From the NCBI GenBank assembly GCA_963575645.1, contig OY754476.1, positions 992,001-1,056,000 of the forward strand: a stretch of 64,000 bases of DNA, written 5' to 3'. The notes beneath the pieces are model-generated. The model searched no databases. It saw only the letters and a program-made list of their open reading frames with translations, and was not told the origin of the DNA. Shown here piece after piece: positions 36,790 to 47,935 of the stretch (the stretch's first letter is position 1; every line of letters begins with the position of its first letter). The stretch comes from Xanthostigma xanthostigma. Lineage: Eukaryota; Arthropoda; Insecta; Raphidioptera; Raphidiidae. A program made the translations under genes and the position numbers.

Positions 36790-37526
36790 CAGGGATGAGG
36801 CACATAAAGTGTTACAGAGCAAATTATAGCACTCAAACTATTAATCATATCCAAAAATGTTTCAGACAAAAGTTTTAGTGTTCGAGAACGTCGTCATACT
36901 GCATCACCCTATTTTTTTATCGGTAAAGGTGCTGAAGCTACGTCAAGGTCAACTTCACTTTTTTAAACGAAACCATGTATTTTTTTTCGATGACATTATT
37001 AGCGATTTTAAGACGAATTCAGCAACCTAAAACACAAGGTCATTCAAATTATTTTATTTTTATTTATTTAAAAAAAATTCAAAATTTTTATGTTTAGAAT
37101 ATTCTGTTCAATATTCAGAATATTCAAAATAGTCACGTATGTACCGAAATTACACCACAAATGTCATCATTTCGATCATCTTCCATAGGTAGACCCAAGC
37201 AAAGCTTAGTGGATCCTTTAAAAGTGAATATTCCGATATGTTCAGATTTTTCGACTACGATTTTGCGTGATTAGAATGACCTTGTATTGTAGGTTGCTGA
37301 ATTCGTCTTAAAATCACTAATAATGTCATCGAAAAAAAAAATACATGGTTTCGTTTAAAAAAGTGAAGTTGACCTTGACGTAGCTTCAGCGCCTCCACCG
37401 ATAAAAAAATAGGGTGGTCCAGTATGACGGCCTTCTCGAATACTAAAACTTTTGTCTGAAACATTTTTGGATATGATCAATAGTTTGAGTGCTATTGCTC
37501 TGTAACACTTTATGTGCCTCACCCTG
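36790..37526. mobile_element. 737-bp foldback element with ~260-bp arms
   Basis: Arms 36790-37047 and 37262-37526 are inverted copies: CAGGGATGAGGCACATAAAG versus CTTTATGTGCCTCACCCTG, with inner GATTTTAAGACGAATTCAGC and its inverse. Flanked by TA, so probably Tc1/mariner-mobilised. It lies two bases after the target TA of the mariner relic. The minus-strand ORF at 37255-37464 is an artefact of the arm. Confidence 0.85.
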
Positions 37527-37775
37527 TATATTCCCTGTATAGTTAAAATTTATTAACTGCTTAACATATGATAGGTAATATTTAACACTGAAAACAATAC
37601 CACGAAGACGAGCTCAACCACTAATTTGAATGGAATTTGAAACGAAATATCATGTTTAATACTAAATACTTGAAATACTGATGGAATTTAAAACTTAATA
37701 GGTTTTCTATTTTACTAAGCTTTACTCACGGTTTTTTATTAATTAGCTATTTTTTTTCATAGACAACAAATAGAT

Positions 37776-38320
37776 TAGTGATGTGCCGGATATCCGTATT
37801 CGTATCCGCGGATATCCGAGGGAGAAGAAAGATCCGTATCCGTATCCGTTAGTTTCTGGCGGATTTTTTACGGATCGTTTACCTTATTAATTTTCAATTC
37901 ATAGATGAAATTTTATATATGTAGGTGATTAGGTAATAATGAAAAACTGTTAAATTCCATTCAGATTATTTTTTATTTTTTTAAATCGTATTTGGCACCT
38001 TTATATTGCAAACATTTATCGTAGTGAGTACCATACCAATAGTACATAGCTCAAAGGTACTAAAAAACTATCTTTATAATGAGATATTGCACATCGATCT
38101 TTGGAAAGAGACAATCTGTTATGAGAGTTAACTCTTAAAGAGGTCAATAACTTTTTCCCATAACAGATAGTCTCTTTCCAAAGGTCGATGTGCAATATTT
38201 ACCGCCGCGTACTCTAAGAAAGTTGAGATCCGTATCCATATCCGCGGATCTTGAAACCAAATATCCGTATTCAGATCCGTATCCGCGGATATACATTTTT
38301 AACGATCCGGCACATCACTA
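37776..38320 (-). mobile_element. hAT-type MITE, TAGTGATGTGCCGG family, copy 2
   Basis: Same family as 23407-23894 in the opposite orientation. Perfect 8-bp target duplication AAATAGAT (37768-37775 and 38321-38328). The interior is conserved, including the inverted pair around the CTTTCCAAAG segments. Confidence 0.88.
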
Positions 38321-38713
38321 AAATAGATAGGTAGTTATAATATGATATTCGCATTCAATATGAATGTAGGTACTTCAACGAATCATTCAGTTTTTCAGAT
38401 TTCAGAATTGTGTTCAAAATTCAAATGTGTTTCTGCTTTCTAGCTCAATAATAAAATTATGAACTTCAAAAAACCATTGATTGTTTCACCAATTAAGCAT
38501 TCTTTATATAATTATCTATAAGCAGAAACATTTTTTTAATAAAATGTGTTACTTTACAGTTATATGAATCAGCAAGCAATAATAAATTAAAAACGAATAT
38601 GAATAAATGTCTAGTAAATTACACAAAATAAATTTTCTAGTTAAAGTGTGTGTCACAAAAAATACAATGCATTCCTTTTAGTGCCTGTCATTAGCGTATT
38701 ATGTTTATAATTA

Positions 38714-38960
38714 ACTAGTTTTTACCCGTGCCTTCGCTCGCGTTAGTCAATTTTTATACAGGCCGAACAAAAATTACCATAATTTAATCAAAGTTTTTTT
38801 ATCAAGTTTCATCAAAATCGGTTCAGCTGTTCTTGAATGATTCCGATACAAATAAACATATGGACAAAAATTTCAAAAAACGCATTTTCTCGTAAAAATA
38901 CTCAACTCGCAAATTACAGATAGCGCGTAGGTACAGGTTTATGTATTAAGATAGCTGATT
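38714..38960 (-). mobile_element. Helitron/LINE-type 3'-end fragment
   Basis: ACTAGTTTTTACCCGTGCCT followed by TCGCTCGCGTTAG at the left (in reverse a Helitron-like end), then TCATCAAAATCGGTTCAGC, a phrase common to insect interspersed repeats. Confidence 0.4.
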
Positions 38961-39594
38961 AAAAAAAAATTCTCACATAAAAAAACGTAGCTCTGTTGCA
39001 ACCTCTGTGCGAACGGTAACAGAACCGTCAGTCATGCGCAGTAGCTAAAACGTGTTCTAAAACCGATACAAACAGTTTCGTATAGAATGTATATTTTGTT
39101 TAATGTCAGCTGCTTATTTATTTCGCTGACCAAAGTAGATATTGCGAATGGTTTGATACTTTATTTTGTCTATCTAAAAAATTCTCAATTATATACAACA
39201 CATACAGTAACTATATTAATGAGGTTGTTTGAAAGAAAGAGAGAGTAGCTATATATAAGACAGATGACCTGAAAATGGTGTATTTCTTTCTAACCAATAC
39301 AATCATTGAGTTCACTAGTTCTTGTCATCTGGTTTACAGCTGTAGATAAAATGCCAATTTTAGCCGGAAGTGTAACAACCTGATAATCAAAATGCGATCG
39401 CGTTGAATCTATCGTCTTGAAACTGGTTTCTGCAGTAGTTATTGAAACTCATTAGAGTTTTTTTACAACGCTATTCTATTTATCTTTTGTTTATATCATT
39501 GTTTACGTGTTCCTTATGCTGGTTTTACATTTACAGTATATTTATAATCCGAACAATTAGAACCATAAGGCATACCAGATCAGTTCGATTTCAT
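38961..39594. other. No gene seen
   Basis: Contains a partial relative (39008-39055) of the palindromic element at 15009-15163 (CAGTCATGCGCAGTAGCTA). Otherwise featureless. Confidence 0.45.
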
Positions 39595-40060
39595 ATCAGA
39601 GCTGATAGCTTAGTGCTTGCGATAATGCTTAAAGCACTTTGTCAAAAATATGTTCGATGCTTAGAGCACTTGCATAAAGACTTGCTAATTGTTAAGCATT
39701 ATTAATTGCTTAGGCATTCAACAAGCTTATTAAGGCACTAAGAATGCTTAATAAGCACTTTCAATGCTTCATAGGCATTTTCAATGTTTAATAAGCGTTA
39801 ATAAAACATATTTCGTTTATCTTTTATAATTATTATTCTGTCTGATGTTAAAAGACCGATTTCTTGTTTGTCGAACCGGAACTTCCCCATCAATACTGCT
39901 CATATATATAATAACGTAATGTTGGAAGTTAAGATTTAAGAAGTTACTTTAAAACGCTTAATTTCTTTGAGCACTTCAGTAAGTGCTCGATGCTTTTGAG
40001 CATTTTTTTAAATGGAAGTGCTTGTTGTTTTGAATAATTCGGTGCTGCAATCACTTAGGT
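39595..40060. repeat. Cluster of degenerate GCTTA / AGCACTT motifs
   Basis: Between 39600 and 39800 the motifs TGCTTA, AGCACTT, AATGCTTAATAAGCACTT and close variants recur about ten times. Further copies (GAGCACTTCAGTAAGTGCTC) follow near 39970-40030. There is no fixed period. No gene seen. Confidence 0.45.
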
Positions 40061-40264
40061 TTGGTGGTTTATCCAGCTCTGGTTATAATTAGAAAAAGGG
40101 GCGGCTGTTTTTAATCGTGCAACAAACAAAAAAATCAACATCGACTATACAAATTTAAAGAACACTGAACAATAAGTTGTAAACAATTTATAAGTAGATG
40201 CTTTATATTAGATAGTTAGAGATTATCAATCAATAGTAAAAAACCTACATTAAGGTTTACTTTT

Positions 40265-40674
40265 CAAATCTTTGATTAACGTCTGATTGGAATTCTTCAA
40301 TAAATAAAATTATCCATCAATTTTTCAGACAAATATATTAACAAAAAATAATAATTAATACATAAACGTTTCGGTCCGGATTTGGATCTTCTTCAAAACT
40401 GATCTAAAAAATATAAAAATTGATTAACAATTAGTTTCTAATTGGTTTTTGAAAAAAAATTCGCTTTAAGTTTTGAATTACCAAAATTGAAAAAAAAAAT
40501 AAAGCGAAATTTTTTTTTTTCAAATACCAATTAGAAACTAATTATTAATCAATTTTTATATTTTTTAGATCAGTTTTGAAGAAGATCCAAATCCGGACCG
40601 AAACGTTAATGTATTAATTATTATTTTTTGTTAATATATTTGTCTGAAAAATTGGTCGATAAGTTTATTTATAG
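40265..40674. mobile_element. Penelope-derived hairpin element, ORF-less, full arms
   Basis: The two arms of the Penelope-like terminal repeat lie head to head around a loop of about 20 bp near 40465. Both arms carry the hammerhead-like core (GAAGATCCAAATCC with GAAACGTTAATG). Flanked by a 13-bp duplication with one mismatch: AAGGTTTACTTTT (40252-40264) and AAGGTTCACTTTT (40675-40687). Confidence 0.83.
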
Positions 40675-40687
40675 AAGGTTCACTTTT

Positions 40688-41830
40688 ATTCCGGAAATGT
40701 TTAAGAATTTTGACGAAATTCCGGAATTGCCAAATTCCAGTTATCCAATATGAAAGCACTAATAATAACTAATCGGAAGATAAAACAAAATATAACTGAA
40801 CATTAGTTGATCGAACACAAACTGTTCTATGTTATTGAGATAAATTACTACGCGCAAATTTTCAACTCACGAAGAGCAGTCACGATTCTAGTCAATAACG
40901 ACTAAATATCTAACCGTTTCATCCATTACTAAACATATAAGAAAGGAGTATCTAACGGTTACTAGAAATATTTCCCACAATTATTTAAGTAAATTTTACA
41001 AATCACGAACGATTTCTTATATATATCTACAAATAATTATTTGTTAGCTATTAAGAAAATCAATACAATTTACTACATATAGTATCAATATTTTTTGTGC
41101 AATTTAAAATTAATATACATAAATATATTAATTCAGTAGAACAATGGTTTTCAACATGTTTGTATAAATTAGGCAATAGCGTGGGGGATCCAGAATGTTT
41201 ACACAACTTGGGGTATTATTCTGTATGCATATGGTCAATGTTAAAATTTAGGGGCGGTCATAAATTACGTGAGGTGTTTTTTTTTTCTAATTAGGACCCC
41301 TTCTCTCTTGGTATAAGTATGTGATACAATACGCTTTGACATTTTTATTTCCAAAGGTTTCATCATCATATTACGTCATCCATCAAAAATCTCTACAGAA
41401 TCTGACCTTATCGACATGATTTTTCAACCATATATACTTAATAGATCCATTTCCTTAGGGATCATAGAGATAAATGACAATTATCCAATATTAATGGAAA
41501 TCTAGAATTAGTATCAAAATAAGAAAAATCAAAAGATTCAGACATAACATTTTTTCCAGTAATCGACACAGTGTGAACAAAACACGGACGCTGCGCATTA
41601 ACCATAGATATGCCAATAACACAATTCAAAACCTCTGCAAGAAAACAGTTGAAGTATTTGGGTTTAAGGCATGGCTAAGTATTCAATGTATTTTAATAGT
41701 AATGTTGTCAGCATTGTGAAAAAGTTTATTCTCGTATCATGTTCTCATTTAAACTAGCACGAAAAAAACAATCAGTTTTTAGAAAATGTTCAACTTTAGT
41801 AACCCCAGCTCTATCATATTGAAAAACTGC
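40688..41830. other. No gene seen
   Basis: AT-rich. 41245-41375 has repeat-like GGCGGTCATAAATTACGTGA. No coding signal. Confidence 0.45.
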
Positions 41831-41841
41831 ATAATCATATT

Positions 41842-42027
41842 CAAATCTTTGATTAACGTTTGATTAGAACTCTTCAATAAATAAAATTATCGACCAATTT
41901 TTCAGACAATAGGTATATTAACAAAAAATATATAATTAATACATTAACGTTTCGATCCGGATTTAATTAATGTACATTTTTTGTTAATATATTGCCTGAA
42001 AAATTGGTCGATAATTTTGTTTATTGA
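41842..42027. mobile_element. Penelope-derived hairpin element, ORF-less, short
   Basis: 186 bp with inverted arms CAAATCTTTGATTAACG ... ATAATTTTGTTTATTGA. Flanked by an 11-bp duplication, ATAATCATATT (41831-41841 and 42028-42038). A partial core (ACGTTTCGATCCGGATTT) remains. Confidence 0.82.
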
Positions 42028-42038
42028 ATAATCATATT

Positions 42039-43825
42039 CACTTGAATAAGGGCCAAAGGGTGCTCGAAGGGTACACGCTCATTTCTCAAAAAAATCTTGC
42101 CTGTTGTTTTTTCATGCAATCTTTTTCTAAGCATCTACTTTTTTCTGAAAAAATGAAACAGATTGTTGGGGTTTTACAAAATTAGCAATGTTTCATATTC
42201 ATATATCAGTTGAAACGATATTCAATTATTTATTTATACGCACAACAAACACAATTTTGGAACAAAATATAATTCTTTGATGTGCAAAAGCCGACAAGCG
42301 CAATGTATCGCGCCGTTTATACTTCAAGTTTGCCGACGTACCTACATATTTCGTCGTATAGAATGGGCAAAGGGCCTTGCGTGTACAGTTCACGCGTATA
42401 GGCTACCAAAAAGTTATTTTCTTTCAGTTTACGATAAAACTGACAATTCGTCTTTATTGCAATAATTCTTATTCATATTATTAAACATTAGATGTTGGTA
42501 GCTTGGTGAATGGTAAGTGACTTCCGGATTCAACCATTGAGTAGTGTTTAATGTAGAACACATTAATTAAAAAAACTATTTTAATTTTCAAAATTCTTAG
42601 TTATTGCAATTAATTGATATTTAATTCTAAAAACAATCTTTCAAGACATCGGCTCTAAAATTAAAATTATCGACGTCTTTTGCTAAGATATTATTAGATG
42701 TTTTTCTGATAGGTTTTATTACCAGCGGAATAAATCTACCATTTTGAAATATCGCAGTGGAATTTGGAGTAGGAGAGACGCGTTCCCTTCATTTATACAA
42801 TATCGTCCTACTGTGGTGAAGTGTTCAATCAACTATGATTCCAGTCCTTTGTCAATTTCGCAGTTAACCCTAAATTCGAATATCTTAAGCAAATAAGTGA
42901 AACAAAACGGGCACGCGGCGCTTTAAAAAATGTGTGAAGACAGTTCAAATGTGTACATACATTATTTAAAGAAGAAAATTAATTTTTTACAACAAAGAGG
43001 AGACCGCATGGCGACATTATAATCCTTTTTTATCTTCATCATCGTCAATAAATGTAAGTGAAATTTATTATCCGTTTTTAAGCATGAAGAATAAAATATG
43101 ATATCAAAGTGTAAATGTGTTATTCCAACCAAATAATAATGGATAAATATCAGAAATGTTTCAACTTCAAAATGGATGTCTAATAATAAAAATGTTAAAA
43201 ATTGGTATTTTAAAGTTTGAAAAGTTTAATGAGAAAAACAGCATCTCTTGAACCGCTAGCATACTCCCGCTGACAAATTACTTTAGGCTTCAAATAGTAA
43301 AAATGCATTATTAAAATGTTCGACAATCAAATATTTCCAGTATGGCGGCACATGTAAGTCAAACGATAATGACCATTTTTTATTGTTTCCTTTGAGTCAG
43401 TGTAACATCTCAAAAACTAAATTTTCTCAACTAACTCGTTTAGGCATTAAATTTTATTAGCACTTTATCACACAGGGTGCATGATACAATTATGTCAACA
43501 CAGTTTCTATTCCGTGAAATAAAAAAATAGTTGATACGTGCTGTTATTGTTAATATTTGAATTTGAGTTCAGATTCAATGTAGATCCAAATGGTTATAAA
43601 ATATACCACAGAGCAGGGTCCTAACTGGCTTTTTTCGGGCCCTGGACAAGACCTCAATCTTGGACCACCCACACTAAATTTTATGAATTAAATAAAGCTA
43701 CTTAGTTCTCTGAAATAACAGTTAAATCAATAATACAACCAAAAAATAAATTTTGGAGGGAGTTAAAACATTTTTAGCTCTGTAAAAAGTTCAGTCTAGT
43801 CGACGCTAAGGCTGGTTACCCGTTC
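42039..43825. other. No gene seen
   Basis: AT-rich, no ORF over about 62 codons. 43609-43670 (CAGAGCAGGGTCCTAACTGG) resembles a hAT end, but no partner end or target duplication was found. Confidence 0.4.
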
Positions 43826-43828
43826 TTA

Positions 43829-45286
43829 TAGTATAAGAGCCAGTAGCCGGTTATCGGTATGTATTTGACCAGACCTGAATTTTTACACAGTGAATCTCCT
43901 ATACCTACCATACATGGTAGGCACTAAGCCCAGCGTGGCCGCCGCGGCCCGTACTCAGGTGCGACAGGTACAAAATTTGACTAATTTTCATAGTATTTGA
44001 CCACGTCTGCCATTTGGAAATCTAATAATATATTATTATTGTTATTGTAAAATAACAATGGCAGACCATTATCGCGCGTCAAACATCGTGGCAGACATTT
44101 TTTTAGGTACATACTAAAAAATATGAAATTTTGAAAGGTATACTTTTCATCATGGATTATTATTCTATTTATTATTTCAAGCAAGTTTCGTTAAAGAAAA
44201 TTTTTTCTAAACTTTATAGTTCCGAAATATTTAGAAAATTAAAAAAAAATCAGCTGCTCCTTTGTTTTGTAGATCTGTCAGAATTAAACTAGTTAAGCAT
44301 GCTTTAATTAATTTTTACATGACGTAGAACATATTATGTAGGTAGGTGACCAAGGCGACGAATAGCAAATATCATACTGAATACTAGCCATTACCCGCTT
44401 CACCTCACGCGATATCAAAAATGTTATTTTCTTTATTTTACTGTATCAAATGTCAATATTTTTGGAATGGTCCCGTCGCCCCATTGGTTGTAATTTTTTA
44501 TTTGTTCCAAAACAAAATTAAAAAATGTCAAGTGAACATAAAAAATTATTTATGCCTATAGGTACCTATAAACAATATTTTTATTTTCACTTGACACTTT
44601 TTAATTTTGTTTTGGAACAAATAAAAAATTCCAACCAATTGGACGACGGGACCATTCCAACTTCAAAAATATTGACATTTGATACAGTAAAATAAAGAAA
44701 ATAACATTTCTGATATCGCGTGAGGTGACGCGGGTAATGGCTAGTATTCAATATGATATTTGCTATTCGTCGCCTTGGTCACCTACCTACATAATATGTT
44801 CCACGTCTTGTAAAAATTAATCAAAGCATGCTTAACTAGTTTATTTCTGACAGATCTGCAAAACAAAAGAGCAGCTGATTTTTTTTAATTTTCTAAATAT
44901 TTCCGGAATTATAAAGTTTAGAAAAAAATTTTTTTAACGAAACTTGCTTGAAATAATAAATAGAATAATAATCCGTGATGAAAAGTACACCTTTCAAAAT
45001 TTCTTATTTTTTACTACCTAAAAAATTGTCTGCCACGATGTTTGGCGCGCGATAATGGTCTGCCATTGTTATTTTTCAATAACAATAATAATATATTATT
45101 AAATTTCCAAATGGCAGACGTGGTCAAATACTTTGAAAATTATTCAAATTTTGTACCTGTCGCACCTGAGTACGGGCCGCGGCGGCCACGCTAGGCCTTA
45201 GTGAGTATAGGTATAGGAGACTCACTGTGTAAAAATTCAGGTCTTGTCAAATACATACTGGTAGCCGGCTACTGGCTCTTATACTA
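43829..45286. mobile_element. Giant palindrome (1458 bp), arms ~700 bp
   Basis: Starts TAGTATAAGAGCCAGTAGCC and ends with its inverse GGCTACTGGCTCTTATACTA. The arms remain alignable to the centre (about 44562), where TGTCAAGTGAA and TTCACTTGACA face each other across about 50 bp. TTA on both sides (43826-43828, 45287-45289) may be a 3-bp target duplication. The arms contain GCGGCCGCGG-type GC-rich blocks and a Helitron-like CTAGCCATTACCCGC segment also found singly at 12335-12720. ORFs inside are arm artefacts. Confidence 0.88.
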
Positions 45287-45647
45287 TTATGCTTCTATAG
45301 CCTTTTTCGGGTGCTTTCCTATTTTTTATAGAGGAAGGGGCGTAACTATGTTATCCGAGATCGGGCGCAAACGCTTAGTTACGGCATGAACGTCCAATTT
45401 AATACGAATTTCGATTCTATATAAATTATTATCAAATAAACCAGTTTCAAATTTATATGAAAATAAAATTTAAAAATACATGAAACTATTAGTGTTTTAT
45501 AAAATGAATTTCACTGATAATTATGTATATAGGTATTATTTAAAAAAAAAAAACTTCTGAGCACGATTTAGCATAATATTAATCGTCAAAGTATGTAATA
45601 TTAGGGGGGTGTTCTAGTCCAGAATTTTGAAAAAATATCATTATGTG

Positions 45648-45800
45648 GATTTCTCCTGAATCGATTTCACCTGCGTTAATTCGTACACATCGTGTTGAAA
45701 CATACATTGTGCACTTGCTCTCCTTAAAACGAAGAGAACGATGCATGTTTCATCACAATGTGTGTGAACTAATCGGTACCATACTCTTGTCGTATTTTCA
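45648..45800. repeat. Short dispersed repeat with inverted halves, copy 2
   Basis: CTGAATCGATTTCACCTG, CACATCGTGTTGAAACATA and the inverse ATGTTTCATCACAATG, as in copy 1 (14810-14998). Confidence 0.55.
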
Positions 45801-45911
45801 TATAAGTACATATCCTTGACAAAACTTTAAAATTCCAATCATTTACGGGGTTACAGCTATTTTAAAAATTTCATAATAATATTATTACAAACATGCTAGT
45901 TTACAAATTTA

Positions 45912-46392
45912 GTGATCTGCATCTTTGCATCTGGATCCCGTATGTGAGCCGGCTCCCTGAACCGGTTCAAAAAGAGCCGAGTTCTGAATATGTTATTCGA
46001 GTCAACTGAGCCACTGAGTTAGTTGAGTCAATCATATCACGTAATATTATGCCAGTGACTGACTCACATATTATAAGGCGGGGTTTTACAGGTTGCTATA
46101 CTTGTTATGTTACAGAAAGCATATTACAATATGCAATACAATACCTTAAATAGTTGTGACTTAAGTAAAACACTGTAAAACTGTACCGCCTGTGCGTAGT
46201 GTGTACCATAGCCAGACATGCATGAGTCATTTGAGCTGACAGATAATTATTGGTTCTGTGTGATAAGTGTTTCACTGAATTATGCGGATCCGTTGAGCCG
46301 TCGGCTCATAAAAAAAGTGAGTCGGCTCTCACGGATCTTCTGTCGGAGCCAGCTCTTTGAACCGGTTCAGATCTGAGTTACCCAACCCTAGT
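45912..46392. mobile_element. Inverted-repeat element with GAACCGGTTC motifs (hAT-like)
   Basis: The left end has GTGAGCCGGCTCCCTGAACC and GGTTCAAAAAGAGCC; the right end has the inverse, GAGTCGGCTCTCACGGATC and CAGCTCTTTGAACCGGTTC, closing with ACCCAACCCTA. The imperfect TIRs enclose 480 bp. No target duplication recognised. It lies about 90 bp from the PlexA splice donor, inside the intron. Confidence 0.55.
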
Positions 46393-46477
46393 CCACAACC
46401 CTGATTACGACTTCCGACGACGCCAATGAGTACGGTATACACAGAAAATCATTAACTGTAGAAAATTACAAAGAAAA

Positions 46478-46483
46478 ACTTAC
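46478..46483 (-). other. PlexA: Splice donor of PlexA coding exon 1
   Basis: The minus strand reads ACG|GTAAGT, a near-consensus 5' splice site, exactly where the plexin homology stops. Reading past it gives five non-homologous residues and then a stop. Phase 0. Confidence 0.9.
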
Positions 46484-47641
46484 CGTTAATATGCAGGGAT
46501 GACTGGGCGATATAAAATCCAGACCACGATCTCCACTGCCGGCAAAGCACCGCTTAATGTTCTGCATGAACTTCCTTCTGATAGCTTTCAACGAATATAC
46601 GCACAATGCCGATTGATCAGACGGCTTGTGGGCATGAGTCGGATCACTTTCACTAAACACAGCAAATAACACATCGTCTTGAGCGGTGATGCCTAAATTC
46701 GACGCCAGATCAGAGCCGGCTTTACCGACGTACGCCGCCTGCACCAGATTATACTTTTTCCCGTCACTTGTACAATCAATAGGTATTTCCGTGTACGAAT
46801 AATAGTTCTCATCTTCGTGACACACACGCACCAGCTTGCTGATATAGACATTAGAACCGGTATGTTTCAGTTGCGTAGTCAAAAAGTAACTGAACGCTTC
46901 AGAACTGAAACCGTAAACGTAGTTGATAGGATAACGTTCGCGCGCCAAAGAATTCACAAACATTCTAGTGCCGGTTGTGACAGCCGTTTGGGCTATCGTG
47001 AACATTTTGTCTTTATCAAGACTACGACTGCTCACTGCTGGAACTTCCGAACGGTACGGCGAATTCGAAGTAAAAGTCACGCCAACATACATAACCTGCG
47101 AGACAGGCGGATTTGGCGGACCTGGGGCTATAAAAGCAACAGTCGATGCCGTCGCATTATTCGTTACAACTGCCTCGCGCACTTCCTGTATCACGTCGGA
47201 TATGTTGTGCAGATTGCGTACCGAACATATTCCCTGAAAGAGTGTTCCGCACGATATTAGTCTAGTCGTCGTATAGTCGATAACGAGGGCTTTGTTTACA
47301 TTGTCGGTTGGTCTTTTAACGGCAGAAGTTGGACAATCAAGTACAGAGCACTCAATTGAGTCATCTCTTGGTCCAGTGTCCACGGACACAACTTGTTCGA
47401 GATCGGGTGATAATTGAAACAGACGATTAACGGCGCCGATGTACACGCGACCCGTGTTTTTGTCGACGACCAGATGATTAAAGCGTTCAGCGCCGGATGA
47501 CGTCGAGGACGATGTCGCTGTCGCGCCGTCGAATGTTCGCACCACGTCGCCCGATGTCGCTCCCAAATATGGTAACACAGTTACTGCGGCCAACAGCGCC
47601 ATGGCTGGCCACAAACCTTCAGTTCGCATAGTTCTTCTCAT
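46484..47641 (-). CDS. PlexA: Plexin A, first coding exon (signal peptide and most of Sema domain)
   Basis: Plexin A is a single-pass membrane receptor for class 1 semaphorins that steers axons and reshapes the cytoskeleton; its extracellular Sema domain binds the ligand. The 386-codon exon starts with a hydrophobic signal peptide (about residues 10-29, core PAMALLAAVTVLPYLGA). The Sema domain runs from about residue 48 (RFNHLVVDKNTGRVYIGAVN) to the end, with plexin hallmarks TDNVNKAL, FQGICSVRNL, TASTVAFIAPGPP, YVYGFSSE, SYTEIPIDC, RRKFMQNIKRCF and GLDFISPSHPC. From memory this is clearly closer to insect PlexA than PlexB. An in-frame TAG three codons upstream (47650-47648) limits the start to this ATG or the in-frame ATG four codons on. 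The exon ends after ACG at a strong GTAAGT donor in phase 0. The rest of the Sema domain, the PSI/IPT repeats, the membrane segment and the GAP domain must lie in exons at lower coordinates or outside the window; I could not find them. Confidence 0.95.
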
Positions 47642-47700
47642 GTCCGGCTACTGCTTAGGTGAGCCGGAAATCTGCGACCCGTCACGTCATATAGAGATCT
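47642..47700 (-). promoter_or_regulatory. PlexA: PlexA 5' UTR segment with candidate splice acceptor
   Basis: Upstream of the start codon the minus strand has an in-frame TAG at 47650-47648 and, further up, TTATTTTCCAG with the AG at 47700-47699. This pyrimidine-rich sequence suggests that the coding exon begins at 47698 with about 57 bases of 5' UTR joined to one or more non-coding exons further upstream (higher coordinates). This is inferred from the sequence only. Confidence 0.45.
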
Positions 47701-47935
47701 GGAAAATAACATTGCAATCGATAACTTGAAAATACATTTACTAAACAGAAAAAATGATTAAATACATAAACTCTTGCTCTCTCGTTTTGTCTTCCTCATC
47801 CATTCTCAAATTAAACCCAACATATACTTCATGAATATGATGGAGGGTGGGTCATTCGATCCCTATTTAGCTTCAAATTGACCTTATCAGTGATCATAAA
47901 AGTCCAATTAAATGTCTAAGATCCATAATATTTCA
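47701..47935. other. Unannotated gap between PlexA exon and tandem array
   Basis: AT-rich sequence without a recognisable gene or repeat. If the acceptor at 47699-47700 is real, this is the end of a PlexA 5' intron. Confidence 0.5.

Noticed and set aside
37255-37464. 69-codon minus-strand ORF
   Set aside because: It falls in one arm of the foldback element. The matching arm has the same sequence with frame-breaking changes.
46817-47260. 147-codon plus-strand ORF
   Set aside because: It is an antisense shadow of the PlexA coding exon, whose minus-strand frame has clear homology.
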